This document shows, piece after piece, positions 53,203-61,279 of a stretch of 64,000 nt of DNA. A program made the translations under genes and the position numbers. Location of the stretch: NCBI GenBank assembly GCA_050951725.1, contig JBMNJO010000001.1, positions 1,178,001-1,242,000 on the forward strand, read 5' to 3'. How positions within the stretch are numbered: the stretch's first letter is position 1; each line of letters opens with the position of its first letter. This stretch comes from DTU052 sp050951725 (lineage in GTDB: Bacteria; Bacillota; Syntrophomonadia; Syntrophomonadales; DTU052). The notes beneath the pieces are model-generated. The model saw only the letters and a list, made by a program, of their open reading frames with translations, was not told where the DNA came from and searched no databases.

Positions 53203-53315
53203 TAAAATGATAGTGCTAATTGCAATTACGGGGTATAGCTATGTCGAGAAAATTATACCGCAATGCTTTAAACCGGACATTGACGATCTTGCGGTCAGGT
53301 ACGCTGATCTAATAC
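53203..53315 (-). repeat. upstream repeat, copy 2
   Basis: Counterpart of 51296-51400, upstream of peptide gene 3; it overlaps the last codons of the AraC gene (which ends at 53295). Shared blocks include GCAATGCTTTAAACC and CTTGCGGTCAGG. Confidence 0.75.
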
Positions 53316-54197
53316 GGAGGGGGGCAGATCATGGTAGCGTGCTTGTAATACCAGGGTTGAGTTATCTGCCTGGTACCTCTCACGAAACTGAGATGGAGTG
53401 CACTTAAAGAACTGCTTAAAGTGCTTGATGAGGTATTTGGGGTCGGAAAATCCGCATTCCAATGCGATGTCGAGAATCCGTTTATGGGTGCTCAAAAGCA
53501 GCTTGGCAGCATGTTCACACCGGCTGTAATACACGAAGTTTAAAAAAGTTGATCCCAACTTCTTTCTAAGATCATGCGACAGGTGATAATGACTGATATT
53601 CAGCTCTGCTGCCAGTTCTTTAAGTGCCGGAGTTACGTCCGAATCGCGGTTGATGCGTTTTGCCATCCGGTGGAGCCGTTCTACAAACTTTTCATCAAAT
53701 GGTTTCGTCCCATAACCCCAGCGCAGAAAGTCAAAGTGGTATGTAATATAACTTAGCATGGTTGTCAGAATGATTTCAATATCTTTTCTCTGCTTTTCAC
53801 CTGGACTTATATTGAAGGCCTTCGCCAACCGGGCAATGTGCTCTCTTAACTCTTTGTATTTTCCCGGGGATTCAGCTTCATGGTAGGTGGAACAGCAGTA
53901 AATAAATATGTACCGGTCTTCAGGCAGGAGACGCCGGTAAAAGTCAGCATCGATTTGAATAAACAGGATTTCATTGTCCTGGCTTGGTGTGATGCGGTGC
54001 AGTTCACCTATATTGACGATTACCAGACTGTTTTCGCTCAACTGAAGGTTGTCATCGCCAATGGTCAAATTGACAGTACCCTTCAAGACCTGCAATATCT
54101 CCAGGGTATTGTGCCAGTGATAAGGATACTCTTCAATACACCTGGCAAATACGTTGACTGGTAATCCATGAGGAAATTTAATTGCTTCGGGACGCAT
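53295..54197 (-). CDS. AraC family transcriptional regulator
   Basis: 300 aa. N-terminal cupin-type sensing domain (about 8-150; F-P-H-G-L-P-V-N-V-F, Y-P-Y-H-W-H-N-T-L-E, G-E-L-H-R-I-T-P) and two C-terminal HTHs (about 190-285; L-A-A-E-L-N-I-S-H-Y-H-L-S-H, I-A-L-E-C-G-F-S-D-P-K-Y-L-I-K-H-F-K). Same strand as, and directly upstream of, the peptide genes. The peptide 3 upstream repeat begins inside its last codons. Control of the peptide genes is plausible but unproven. Confidence 0.88.
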   Translation of the reverse strand: MRPEAIKFPHGLPVNVFARCIEEYPYHWHNTLEILQVLKGTVNLTIGDDNLQLSENSLVIVNIGELHRITPSQDNEILFIQIDADFYRRLLPEDRYIFIYCCSTYHEAESPGKYKELREHIARLAKAFNISPGEKQRKDIEIILTTMLSYITYHFDFLRWGYGTKPFDEKFVERLHRMAKRINRDSDVTPALKELAAELNISHYHLSHDLRKKLGSTFLNFVYYSRCEHAAKLLLSTHKRILDIALECGFSDPKYLIKHFKQFFKCTPSQFRERYQADNSTLVLQARYHDLPPSVLDQRT

Positions 54198-54208
54198 ACC
54201 AGTTCCAC

Positions 54209-54273
54209 CTACTCGTCGAAGGTCACAACAGCTTCCAAGTCGCCGTCCGGCAATTGCTTCTTGGCTCTTTCAT
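54209..54273 (-). pseudogene. decayed fourth peptide leader
   Basis: ATG at 54271-54273 reads M-K-E, then after a one-base shift K-K-Q-L-P-D-G-D-L-E-A-V-V-T-F-D-E-stop. This aligns with M-K-D-E-x-x-x-K-Q-L-x-D-x-E-L-x-x-V-x-G-G of the intact peptides. The core is missing. An AAGGAGGGGG sequence lies upstream (near 54320), as in the intact genes. Confidence 0.7.
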
Positions 54274-54455
54274 TTTGCTATCAGCACGGCCATCAGCCTT
54301 GATACAAACCAAACCCGTGGGAGCCCCCTCCTTTCTTTAATCATTTTTTCTGGGGCATCCCTCCGGGAATCCAGTTAGTTGTATACTTATACGATTCACT
54401 GATAAAACTGGCTCAAGAGAGAATGTTGTTTGCTGAAATGCCGGTCACTTTTCTT

Positions 54456-54497
54456 CAACAAAAAACGTGGCTGCATTTTCACCCAGCCACGTTTTCA
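54456..54497 (-). terminator. terminator of the met operon
   Basis: AAAACGTGGCTG / CAGCCACGTTTT stem followed by TTTGTT in the minus direction, about 80 nt past metQ. Symmetric, possibly bidirectional. Confidence 0.88.
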
Positions 54498-54576
54498 TTT
54501 CCTGTATATGAAATAATCAGACTACTACCTCTGTAGCCGATACAATCCATTTAGATAAATCAGATGATACCTATTA

Positions 54577-55383
54577 TTAGAATGCGGGTACACAGGCGCC
54601 CTGGTAGGTCTCCTCCAGGAACTGTTTTACTTCTTCAGATTGGAGAGCGGCGCCCAGCTTCGCGATGGCCTCGTTATCCTTATCCTCGGCCCTTACTACC
54701 AGAACATTGGCAAACGGTGAATCCTTGGGTTCCATGGCGATTGAATCCTCAACGGGGTTCAGATTAGCTTCCAGCGCATAGTTGCTGTTTATGACACAGA
54801 CATCCAGGTCATCAAGGCCCCGCGGAAGCATCGCAGCATCCATCATTTCGATCTCAACATTTTTGGGGTTCTCAACAATGTCACGTTCCGTAGCGGTTAC
54901 CCCTACACCTTCCTTCAGCGTCAGCACCCCTGATGCCTCCAGGACCATCAGAGCGCGCCCGCCATTGGTAGCGTCATTGGGAATACCCACAGTGGCACCG
55001 TCAGCTAGTTGGTCGAGACTGTCGATCTTTTTCGAGTAGACTCCCATAGGCTCGTTGTGAACCTTGGTGGTCCAGACCAGATCGGCATCGTTGTTGGCAT
55101 TAAAGTCGTCCAGGTACGGTATGTGTTGGAAGAAGTTGGCGTCGATCTGTTTGTCCTTGAGGGACGGGTTCAATAGCACATAATCGGTGAACACCTTGAT
55201 CTCCAGGTCAATACCCTGTTCTGCTAACATGGGTTTAACCACTTCCAGTATTTCGGCGTGGGGTTTGGCGGTACAGCCTACCACCAGTTTACCAGGGTCA
55301 TCAGCAGCATTCTGGTTGCCGCACCCTGCCACCAGGGAACCTACCATCAGTAAACAACACAGGATAACCAGTACTTTTTTCAT
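54577..55383 (-). CDS. metQ: methionine ABC transporter substrate-binding lipoprotein
   Basis: 268 aa from ATG 55383 (AGGAGG 9-10 nt upstream); the longer frame lacks an RBS. Lipobox V-A-G-C. NlpA/MetQ family: L-V-V-G-C-T-A-K-P-H-A-E-I-L, Q-I-D-A-N-F-F-Q-H-I-P-Y-L, G-V-Y-S-K-K, G-I-P-N-D-A-T-N-G-G-R-A-L, N-S-N-Y-A. It binds methionine for MetNI. Last gene of the SAM-controlled operon. Confidence 0.93.
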   Translation of the reverse strand: MKKVLVILCCLLMVGSLVAGCGNQNAADDPGKLVVGCTAKPHAEILEVVKPMLAEQGIDLEIKVFTDYVLLNPSLKDKQIDANFFQHIPYLDDFNANNDADLVWTTKVHNEPMGVYSKKIDSLDQLADGATVGIPNDATNGGRALMVLEASGVLTLKEGVGVTATERDIVENPKNVEIEMMDAAMLPRGLDDLDVCVINSNYALEANLNPVEDSIAMEPKDSPFANVLVVRAEDKDNEAIAKLGAALQSEEVKQFLEETYQGACVPAF

Positions 55384-55390
55384 TCGTCTT

Positions 55391-56107
55391 TTACCTCCTA
55401 TTCTTTGCAACTCGCGCTGCCAGGCTATCTCCCAGCATCTGTACACCCTGAACCAGGATAATCAGTACTATTACAGTCGACCACATTACCAGATCCTCGT
55501 AACGCTGGTAACCATAATAATAGGCCAGTGTTCCCAAGCCACCTCCCCCCACGATGCCGGCCATGGCAGAATACCCTACCAGGTTGATGGTAGTTATGGC
55601 GACCCCGAGAAATATCGAGGGCATGGCTTCTGGAACCAACACCTTATATATCACCTGCCAAGGGCTGGCACCCATCGATAGAGCCGCTTCAACCAGGCCC
55701 CACTCAATCTCCTTAAGTGACGACTCCACTAACCGGGCCACAAAAGGAACAGCCGCCAAGGTAAGAGGGACTATCGAAGCAACGGTACCGATTGGAGTCC
55801 CTATCACCCAACGGGTGAAAGGTATTAACAGGATTAAGAACACGATAAATGGTATGGAACGGGTGATATTGACAATCGATCCCAGTATCTGGTTGATTTT
55901 GTTGTTTTCCAGGATATGTCCTGGCGAAGTGGTTACCAAAACGACCCCTAGGGGCAATCCCATGACATAGCTAAAGAAGGTCGATATCGCCACCATATAA
56001 ATTGTTTCCCAGGTGGCTATAGCCAGGGCCTCCGGAACCCAGGAGTTGGCCTCCCAAAGTGATATCAGTGATTCCTGGGAAATGAACCCCATCAATATCT
56101 CAATCAT
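55391..56107 (-). CDS. metI: methionine ABC transporter permease
   Basis: 238 aa from ATG 56105-56107, overlapping metN by 8 bp. Five TMs; F-V-A-R-L-V-E-S-S-L-K-E-I, G-L-V-E-A-A-L-S-M-G-A-S-P-W-Q-V-I-Y-K-V-L-V-P-E-A (EAA loop), G-G-G-G-L-G at the end. Forms the channel with MetN. Confidence 0.93.
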   Translation of the reverse strand: MIEILMGFISQESLISLWEANSWVPEALAIATWETIYMVAISTFFSYVMGLPLGVVLVTTSPGHILENNKINQILGSIVNITRSIPFIVFLILLIPFTRWVIGTPIGTVASIVPLTLAAVPFVARLVESSLKEIEWGLVEAALSMGASPWQVIYKVLVPEAMPSIFLGVAITTINLVGYSAMAGIVGGGGLGTLAYYYGYQRYEDLVMWSTVIVLIILVQGVQMLGDSLAARVAKNRR

Positions 56108-57128
56108 TGCGCAACACCTCGATTTCCAGCCCTCGATTGCGCAGGTATGCCAAACCGCTGTCAATCATATCCGGGCTACCTATGAGTTCCAGGGCCAGGT
56201 TGCCGAATGGCGTGTCCTGAACCCGGTCAATATTGCCATAGAGTATATTGGCCTCCACATCATACTGCCTGATCATAGAGGAAATGATCGGTTCTCCCGC
56301 GGAAGCGCCGATAAACGAAACCCTGACCAGCCTAGTGGACAGATTGCCAGAACCATTGGGTCGGTGCAGCAACTCCTCTGGGATCTCACGGTTGATGACG
56401 GTGCCGATAAAACTGCGGGAGGTCGGGGTCTGCGGGTTGGAGAACACCTCCAGTACATCGCCGATCTCCACAATCTTGGAGTTGTCGATAACAGCTACCC
56501 GGTCACAGACCTCTTTTATAACCCCCATGTCATGAGTTATCAAGAGGATGGTGAGATTCAAACGCCGGTTGATATCCCGCAAGAGTCCCAGGATAGACCG
56601 GGTCGTCTGGGGATCCAGGGCTGAGGTTGCCTCATCGGACAGCAGGAGGCTGGGGCGGTTGGCCAGGGCCCGGGCAATACCTACCCTCTGCTTTTGGCCG
56701 CCGCTCAGCTGCACCGGATAGACATCAGCCTTATCAGTAAGACCAACCATCTCCAACAGTGACTGCACGCGCTCGCGGGCTTCGCCTTTTGGCACCTCGG
56801 CGATCTCCAGTGGAAACATGATATTATTGAAAACCGTTCTTGATGAGAGCAGATTAAAATGCTGGAAGATCATGCCGATCTTCTGCCTGGCGGTTCTCAA
56901 TTCCTCGTTGCTCAAGGCCGTTATCTCCTGACCCTCAACGAATATGGAACCACTTGTCGGCCGTTCCAGCATGTTAACACAGCGCACAAGGGTGCTCTTG
57001 CCCGCTCCGCTCAGCCCGATGATCCCGAAAATCTCGCCTTTTTCCACCGTCAGGCTGACATCATCCAGGGCCAGGATTTGCTGCTCGGCTGCGGTGTATA
57101 TCTTGGTTAGATTCCTTATTTCAATCAA
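56100..57128 (-). CDS. metN: methionine ABC transporter ATP-binding protein with NIL domain
   Basis: 342 aa. Walker A G-L-S-G-A-G-K-S-T, signature L-S-G-G-Q-K-Q-R, Walker B L-L-L-S-D-E-A-T-S-A-L-D-P, and a C-terminal NIL domain (about 265-340; F-I-G-A-S-A-G-E-P-I-I-S) that senses internal methionine and inhibits transport. First gene after the SAM-I riboswitch. Operon order metN-metI-metQ is standard. Confidence 0.95.
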   Translation of the reverse strand: MIEIRNLTKIYTAAEQQILALDDVSLTVEKGEIFGIIGLSGAGKSTLVRCVNMLERPTSGSIFVEGQEITALSNEELRTARQKIGMIFQHFNLLSSRTVFNNIMFPLEIAEVPKGEARERVQSLLEMVGLTDKADVYPVQLSGGQKQRVGIARALANRPSLLLSDEATSALDPQTTRSILGLLRDINRRLNLTILLITHDMGVIKEVCDRVAVIDNSKIVEIGDVLEVFSNPQTPTSRSFIGTVINREIPEELLHRPNGSGNLSTRLVRVSFIGASAGEPIISSMIRQYDVEANILYGNIDRVQDTPFGNLALELIGSPDMIDSGLAYLRNRGLEIEVLRND

Positions 57129-57154
57129 TTACGATCCTCCCCCGGCACTGCAAA

Positions 57155-57305
57155 TAAAAACCCCTTTGTCCAACACAAAGAGGCAAGATTTGCGTCTCGC
57201 TCTTATCTGCCAGAACCAAAATCTGCAGGAATTGGCACCGATACCGCTGTTACAGCCGGTTGCCGGGCGTCATTGGGCCAGTCCCTCAGCCACTCTTGAT
57301 AAGAG
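57155..57305 (-). ncRNA. SAM-I (S-box) riboswitch and terminator
   Basis: P1 CTCTTATC/GATAAGAG (57298-57305 with 57200-57207) encloses the S-box core: AGAGTGGCTGAGGGACTGGC, CCCGGCAACC, GGTGCCAATTCCTGCAG. A terminator CCTCTTTGT/ACAAAGGGG with TTTTTATTT follows (57155-57182), 27 nt before metN. High SAM turns the operon off. Confidence 0.97.
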
Positions 57306-57487
57306 TTTTTTTGAATTATCATTACAATGGTATCACAGCCATTAACATGCAGTCAACGGACCTGCACATTAGTTATTGGTTAGTCAGCAATAATTCCCGC
57401 TGCTCGCTTATCCCATGAAGGGGTGACCTTTCCGCTGACTATTGATGGGGACATGCGATCAGTCACCATGAGACCGCGGAGTGGGCT

Positions 57488-57757
57488 TCAGGCGTTATCT
57501 ACTTCCCGGTCGTGCAGCCACACAACAACTTTGTCAAAATCCTCTTCATTCCACTGCCGGATCTTGGCAATCTCCCTCAGGGTCGGTCTCTCTTCCCCGT
57601 CAAAAAAATAGGAGTGCACAATCTGGGTCTCCGGATAAACCTCGATAATCCCCCAGCCCTTTAGCTTGGGATCACCGGTGTAGTCCTGAACTTCCTCAGG
57701 ATTCAGAAGATACTGATAGACTACTTGTTCATCTTCAAAGATCTTTTCCAGTTCCAT
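57488..57757 (-). CDS. small hypothetical acidic protein
   Basis: 89 aa, no signal or TM, acidic, with W-G-I-I-E-V-Y-P-E-T-Q-I-V-H-S-Y-F-F and a C-terminal V-V-V-W-L-H-D-R-E. A GAAGGGAG lies near the start. Codon pattern looks real. I do not recognise the family. Monocistronic. Confidence 0.6.
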   Translation of the reverse strand: MELEKIFEDEQVVYQYLLNPEEVQDYTGDPKLKGWGIIEVYPETQIVHSYFFDGEERPTLREIAKIRQWNEEDFDKVVVWLHDREVDNA

Positions 57758-58048
57758 ATTTTTTCTCCCTTCGTAGGCTTCTGTTTCTGAATCGATTCTC
57801 AGGCCATAAGACCCTTTTTAAAAATCGGGATTTATCTTATAACAAAACTCTTAGCAATAAATTAGCACTGGTCAAGTCCAGATTCAAGCCCTGCCTGCTT
57901 AAGCCCGGAGCCAGTCTTGTAGGGCAGTCTTCACCGCCGGCAATCTGTTATAATTTTATGTGGTTTTATGAATTGCTCTATAGGTGCTGATAACGAACTG
58001 TCATTCCAGAGTTCTATCTGCCAAAGATCAATTATCGGGGGTGTTTTA
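57758..58048. other. intergenic region before CoA-transferase
   Basis: About 290 bp between divergent genes. A TATAAT box lies at about 57948-57953; a matching -35 is not clear. An in-frame upstream ATG at 57968 has no RBS, so I use 58049. Confidence 0.45.
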
Positions 58049-59407
58049 ATGCTTTTCACAGGCTATCGGCAGGAATACCGCAGCAAGCTTATAACGGCAG
58101 ACCAGGCAGCTGGTTTGGTTCAGTCGGGAGACAAAGTCGGACTGGGGGAGTTTGCCGGCCGACCCGCAGATTTTCAAAATGCCCTGGCTAAACGCAAAGA
58201 TGAGCTTTACGATGTCGATATTCATTGGGCATCGGCTCTTAAACCGGATGATGCAGTTCTGGTAGACCCGACCCGGGAACACTTTCGATGCCATGCCTGG
58301 TTTTTTGGCGGCGTTGACCGGGCGATGGGAGACCAGGGCCTGATAGATTACGCCCCCTGTCAACTGGGTCATAAGCATTATCAACAGGTTCTGATGGAGG
58401 ATTGGCCCCTGGATGTCTATGTCCAGCAGGTTAGTCCCATGGATGAACATGGCTTTTTCTTCTTCGGGATCAGTAACCTTACCAGTTTCGATTTCTGCTT
58501 AAAATCAAAACTGGTGATCCTGGAAATCAACGAAAATATGCCGAAGATTCCAGGGGGCTCGGAAGAGTGCATCCATATTTCCATGGTTGATTATATTATC
58601 GAAGGCACCTCACCCCCGCTCCCGGAGCTTCCCCCCGCCAAGGAACCCACTGCTGTTGACCAGGCTATGGCTGAGCTTTTGCTCGAAGAAATCCCGGACC
58701 GGGCCTGTCTCCAGCTTGGCATTGGCAGCCTGCCCAATCTTCTGGGCGAATTGCTCTGTAAGTCGGGCCTGAAGGATCTAGGGATTCACACCGAGATGTT
58801 CTGTGATTCCATGTTCAGTCTTTTCGAGGCCGGGGTCGTAACCGGGCGCTACAAGAACATTGACCGCTGTAAGATAGTTTTTTCATTTGCCATGGGCACT
58901 CGTGAAACCTACCGGTTTATGGATGGAAATCCGCTCCTGGCCAGTTATCCCTGTAAATACACCAATAATCCACGGACGATAGCTTTGAACGACCGGGTGG
59001 TATCAATAAACAATGCCTTGACTGTTGACCTGTTAAGTCAGGTGTGTTCCGAAAGTTCCGGTCCTCGTCAGATTTCCGGTACCGGCGGGCAGTTGGAATT
59101 CACCCAGGCCGCCTGGTACTCCAACGGAGGAAAAGGTTTTCTGTGTCTTTCCAGCACTTATACCGATAAAAATGGTCAGGTAAAGTCGCGCATCGTGCCT
59201 ACCTTGCCAACGGGAAGTGTTGTTACCACCCCACGCGCCTGCGTTGATTATATCGTTACCGAATACGGTAAGGCGCGTCTTAAGAATAAAACCGCCTGGG
59301 AACGGGCTGAACTGCTGATCGGCCTGGCCCATCCTGCATTCAGGGATGATCTGATACGAGAAGCCGCGGCCAAAAAAATTTGGACACGCACTAACAAGAT
59401 AGGATAG
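58049..59407 (+). CDS. acetyl-CoA hydrolase/CoA-transferase family protein
   Basis: 452 aa from ATG 58049 (GGGGGTG upstream). Family I-like CoA-transferase of the 4-hydroxybutyrate/butyryl-CoA:acetate group: G-D-K-V-G-L-G-E-F-A-G-R-P, I-G-S-L-P-N, G-I-H-T-E-M-F-C-D-S with the presumed catalytic Glu249, F-A-M-G-T-R-E-T-Y-R-F-M-D, Y-T-N-N-P, S-G-T-G-G-Q-L-E-F. It would move CoA between short-chain acids, for example to recover energy as acetyl-CoA or to activate butyrate. No operon partner; a link to the beta-oxidation genes upstream is biochemical inference. Confidence 0.88.
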   Translation: MLFTGYRQEYRSKLITADQAAGLVQSGDKVGLGEFAGRPADFQNALAKRKDELYDVDIHWASALKPDDAVLVDPTREHFRCHAWFFGGVDRAMGDQGLIDYAPCQLGHKHYQQVLMEDWPLDVYVQQVSPMDEHGFFFFGISNLTSFDFCLKSKLVILEINENMPKIPGGSEECIHISMVDYIIEGTSPPLPELPPAKEPTAVDQAMAELLLEEIPDRACLQLGIGSLPNLLGELLCKSGLKDLGIHTEMFCDSMFSLFEAGVVTGRYKNIDRCKIVFSFAMGTRETYRFMDGNPLLASYPCKYTNNPRTIALNDRVVSINNALTVDLLSQVCSESSGPRQISGTGGQLEFTQAAWYSNGGKGFLCLSSTYTDKNGQVKSRIVPTLPTGSVVTTPRACVDYIVTEYGKARLKNKTAWERAELLIGLAHPAFRDDLIREAAAKKIWTRTNKIG

Positions 59408-59665
59408 CTGTGACTGAAGACTTCCAAACCGTCTGTAACTCGGAGTTGGTTCCCCTGGGATCCACCAACTTGGCTTGTTGGGATGTATTAATATGCAAAA
59501 GCCAGGTAACAGCATGGCAGCAACACCCTGCGACTCTGAAAGTAAGCGGCCGGAAATAAAAAGCGGATTTTGTAAACGACATAGAGATTTTAATGCGGTG
59601 TTCCCGCTTCTAACTTCCGGCCTCCCCCTTCCAACTCAGCCCGGCACCCCGATTTGCACATAGAA

Positions 59666-59779
59666 TTAGAAGTTCTGGTATATGAATGTCTGGTAATCCC
59701 CAGTTGAGAAAAGAACAATAGCCACAATTACCAATGCCCAGAATAGAGCCTTTGCTAAATCGGTCATCCAGCCGCTCAT
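59666..59779 (-). CDS. DltX-like 37-aa membrane microprotein
   Basis: MSGWMTDLAKALFWALVIVA starts this 37-residue peptide: one TM helix (about 8-26), then a short tail ending T-F-I-Y-Q-N-F. GGAGG lies about 10 nt before the ATG. The tail matches the F-I-Y-x-x-F C-terminal motif of DltX, whose Tyr takes part in acyl transfer through the MBOAT DltB. It lies 102 bp downstream of the MBOAT gene on the same strand. Too small for routine gene callers. Confidence rests on the motif plus context. Confidence 0.72.
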   Translation of the reverse strand: MSGWMTDLAKALFWALVIVAIVLFSTGDYQTFIYQNF

Positions 59780-59880
59780 CAATTCCTGCCTCCATTTTCT
59801 AAGTGACCCGGTTTACAGGGTCATCAACTGCTTCTTTTAGTGCCCAGGCTCCTGACGACGCTCTACATCCCCTTCCGGCG

Positions 59881-61278
59881 TTAGCTGAACATTCGTGTCA
59901 GCACGTACAGACTCTGGACGGCATCGCAGGCGAAGAAGATCCAGCCGATATTAACGAAATTAAAGGTTAAGAGGACGCTTACCACCGTTGCCGGTCGTGA
60001 CTCCAGGAGATCACCCCGGCGAGCCAGACCCGGCATCAGGTACTTCCGGTACAGCCGCAGGACAATCAGCCCCCCGGCATGGTACAGACCCCAGAAAACG
60101 AAATGCCATCCGGCGCCATGCCACAATCCGGTTACCGCCATCACTATCAGGGTATTGCGGATTATGAACCCCAGTGTACCCCGGCTGCCTCCCAGGGGGA
60201 TGAAGAGGTAATCCCGGAACCACCCGGTTAGGGACATATGCCAGCGCTTCCAGAAATCCGAGACATTACGGGCCAGGTAAGGCCAGTTAAAGTTCTCCAT
60301 GATCCGGTATCCAAACAGGCGGGCGATTCCGATCGCCATGTCCGAATAACCCGAGAAATCAAAGTACAGCTGGAAGGTATAGGCGAAACTGGCCAGCCAG
60401 TACTGGGTACCGGTCAGGTCCGGCTGCTGCAGGAGGAGTGCGGTAGCCGCCAGCGAATCGGCGAGGACCCGCTTCTTGAACAGACCGGAAACTATGCGGG
60501 GCAGACCGGCATACACGTCGTCGATGTTAAATCCCTGCCAGGGTCGGTGGCGTAAGGCTTCCCCGGAGCGGGCTTTAAGGTCGTCCCGACCGATATTGGC
60601 ACGGTCCGGTACAGGTGGTGGCCGGTTCCCAGCGGCTTCACCTCCCACCGGCCTGTCCAAGTCTCCCCGATCGGTAACCGGGGCCATGGCTCGAAGATCT
60701 TCTGCCCCGAACTCAGGCCGGTCTGGGTCACCCCGACCGGTGCCCTGCATTGCAGCAGTCTGTGCCTGGAAGGGCTGAAACCTCTCGATGGGCCCGGACA
60801 CCAGTATCGGAAAGAAGAAGATGTAGTTCAGGAACTCGACCAGGTGGTGACGGGGGATCTTGCCCTGGCCGATATCGACCAGGTAATGAATCATCTTGAA
60901 CGTAAAGTAGGATATGCCCAGGGGTATGAATACCTCAGGCACCGACAGCCTGGACACTGATAACGGACGCAGCAGCAGGTTAAGGGTTTCCGCCAGGAAG
61001 GAAGCATACTTGAAGTACCCCAGGATAGCCACCAGGCCCACCACCAGACCCGCGACCAGCCACTTCCGATCGGCCTGACCTTTGCGAATCAGAAACCCGG
61101 CCGCATAGACCACCACCGACAGGGCCAGCAGAAAAAGCATCTCCCGCGGGTAATAGTAAGAAAAGTAACCGAAGCTGGCGAGGGCCAGAAACAGCGCGCG
61201 GAATCTGACCGGCACCACCAGCCAGTAGAAGAGCCAGGATATGATAACAAAGGCCATAAACACCCAGGTATTCAGCAT
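59881..61278 (-). CDS. MBOAT O-acyltransferase (DltB/AlgI/PatA type) with an unusual hydrophilic insertion
   Basis: 465 aa, multi-TM. AlgI/DltB motifs: P-I-E-R-F-Q-P-F, Y-F-D-F-S-G-Y-S-D-M-A-I-G-I-A-R-L-F-G, N-F-N-W-P-Y, V-S-D-F-W-K-R-W-H-M-S-L-T-G-W-F-R-D-Y-L-F-I-P-L-G-G, and L-W-H-G-A-G-W-H-F-V-F-W-G with the catalytic His. Between E-R-F-Q-P-F and N-I-D-D-V-Y-A-G-L is a charged ~75-residue insert rich in R-D-D-P (G-D-P-D-R-P, R-G-D-L-D-R-P) that normal members lack. It moves acyl groups across the membrane onto wall or surface glycans, handing them to the SGNH protein. Starts one nt after the SGNH gene's stop. Confidence 0.9.
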   Translation of the reverse strand: MLNTWVFMAFVIISWLFYWLVVPVRFRALFLALASFGYFSYYYPREMLFLLALSVVVYAAGFLIRKGQADRKWLVAGLVVGLVAILGYFKYASFLAETLNLLLRPLSVSRLSVPEVFIPLGISYFTFKMIHYLVDIGQGKIPRHHLVEFLNYIFFFPILVSGPIERFQPFQAQTAAMQGTGRGDPDRPEFGAEDLRAMAPVTDRGDLDRPVGGEAAGNRPPPVPDRANIGRDDLKARSGEALRHRPWQGFNIDDVYAGLPRIVSGLFKKRVLADSLAATALLLQQPDLTGTQYWLASFAYTFQLYFDFSGYSDMAIGIARLFGYRIMENFNWPYLARNVSDFWKRWHMSLTGWFRDYLFIPLGGSRGTLGFIIRNTLIVMAVTGLWHGAGWHFVFWGLYHAGGLIVLRLYRKYLMPGLARRGDLLESRPATVVSVLLTFNFVNIGWIFFACDAVQSLYVLTRMFS

Positions 61279-61279
61279 C

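Noticed and set aside
58049..59407. Suspected loss of catalytic Glu in the CoA-transferase because the A-I-E-V-D segment reads A-L-T-V-D
   Set aside because: The catalytic Glu of this family is more likely the one in H-T-E-M (Glu249 here), which is intact.
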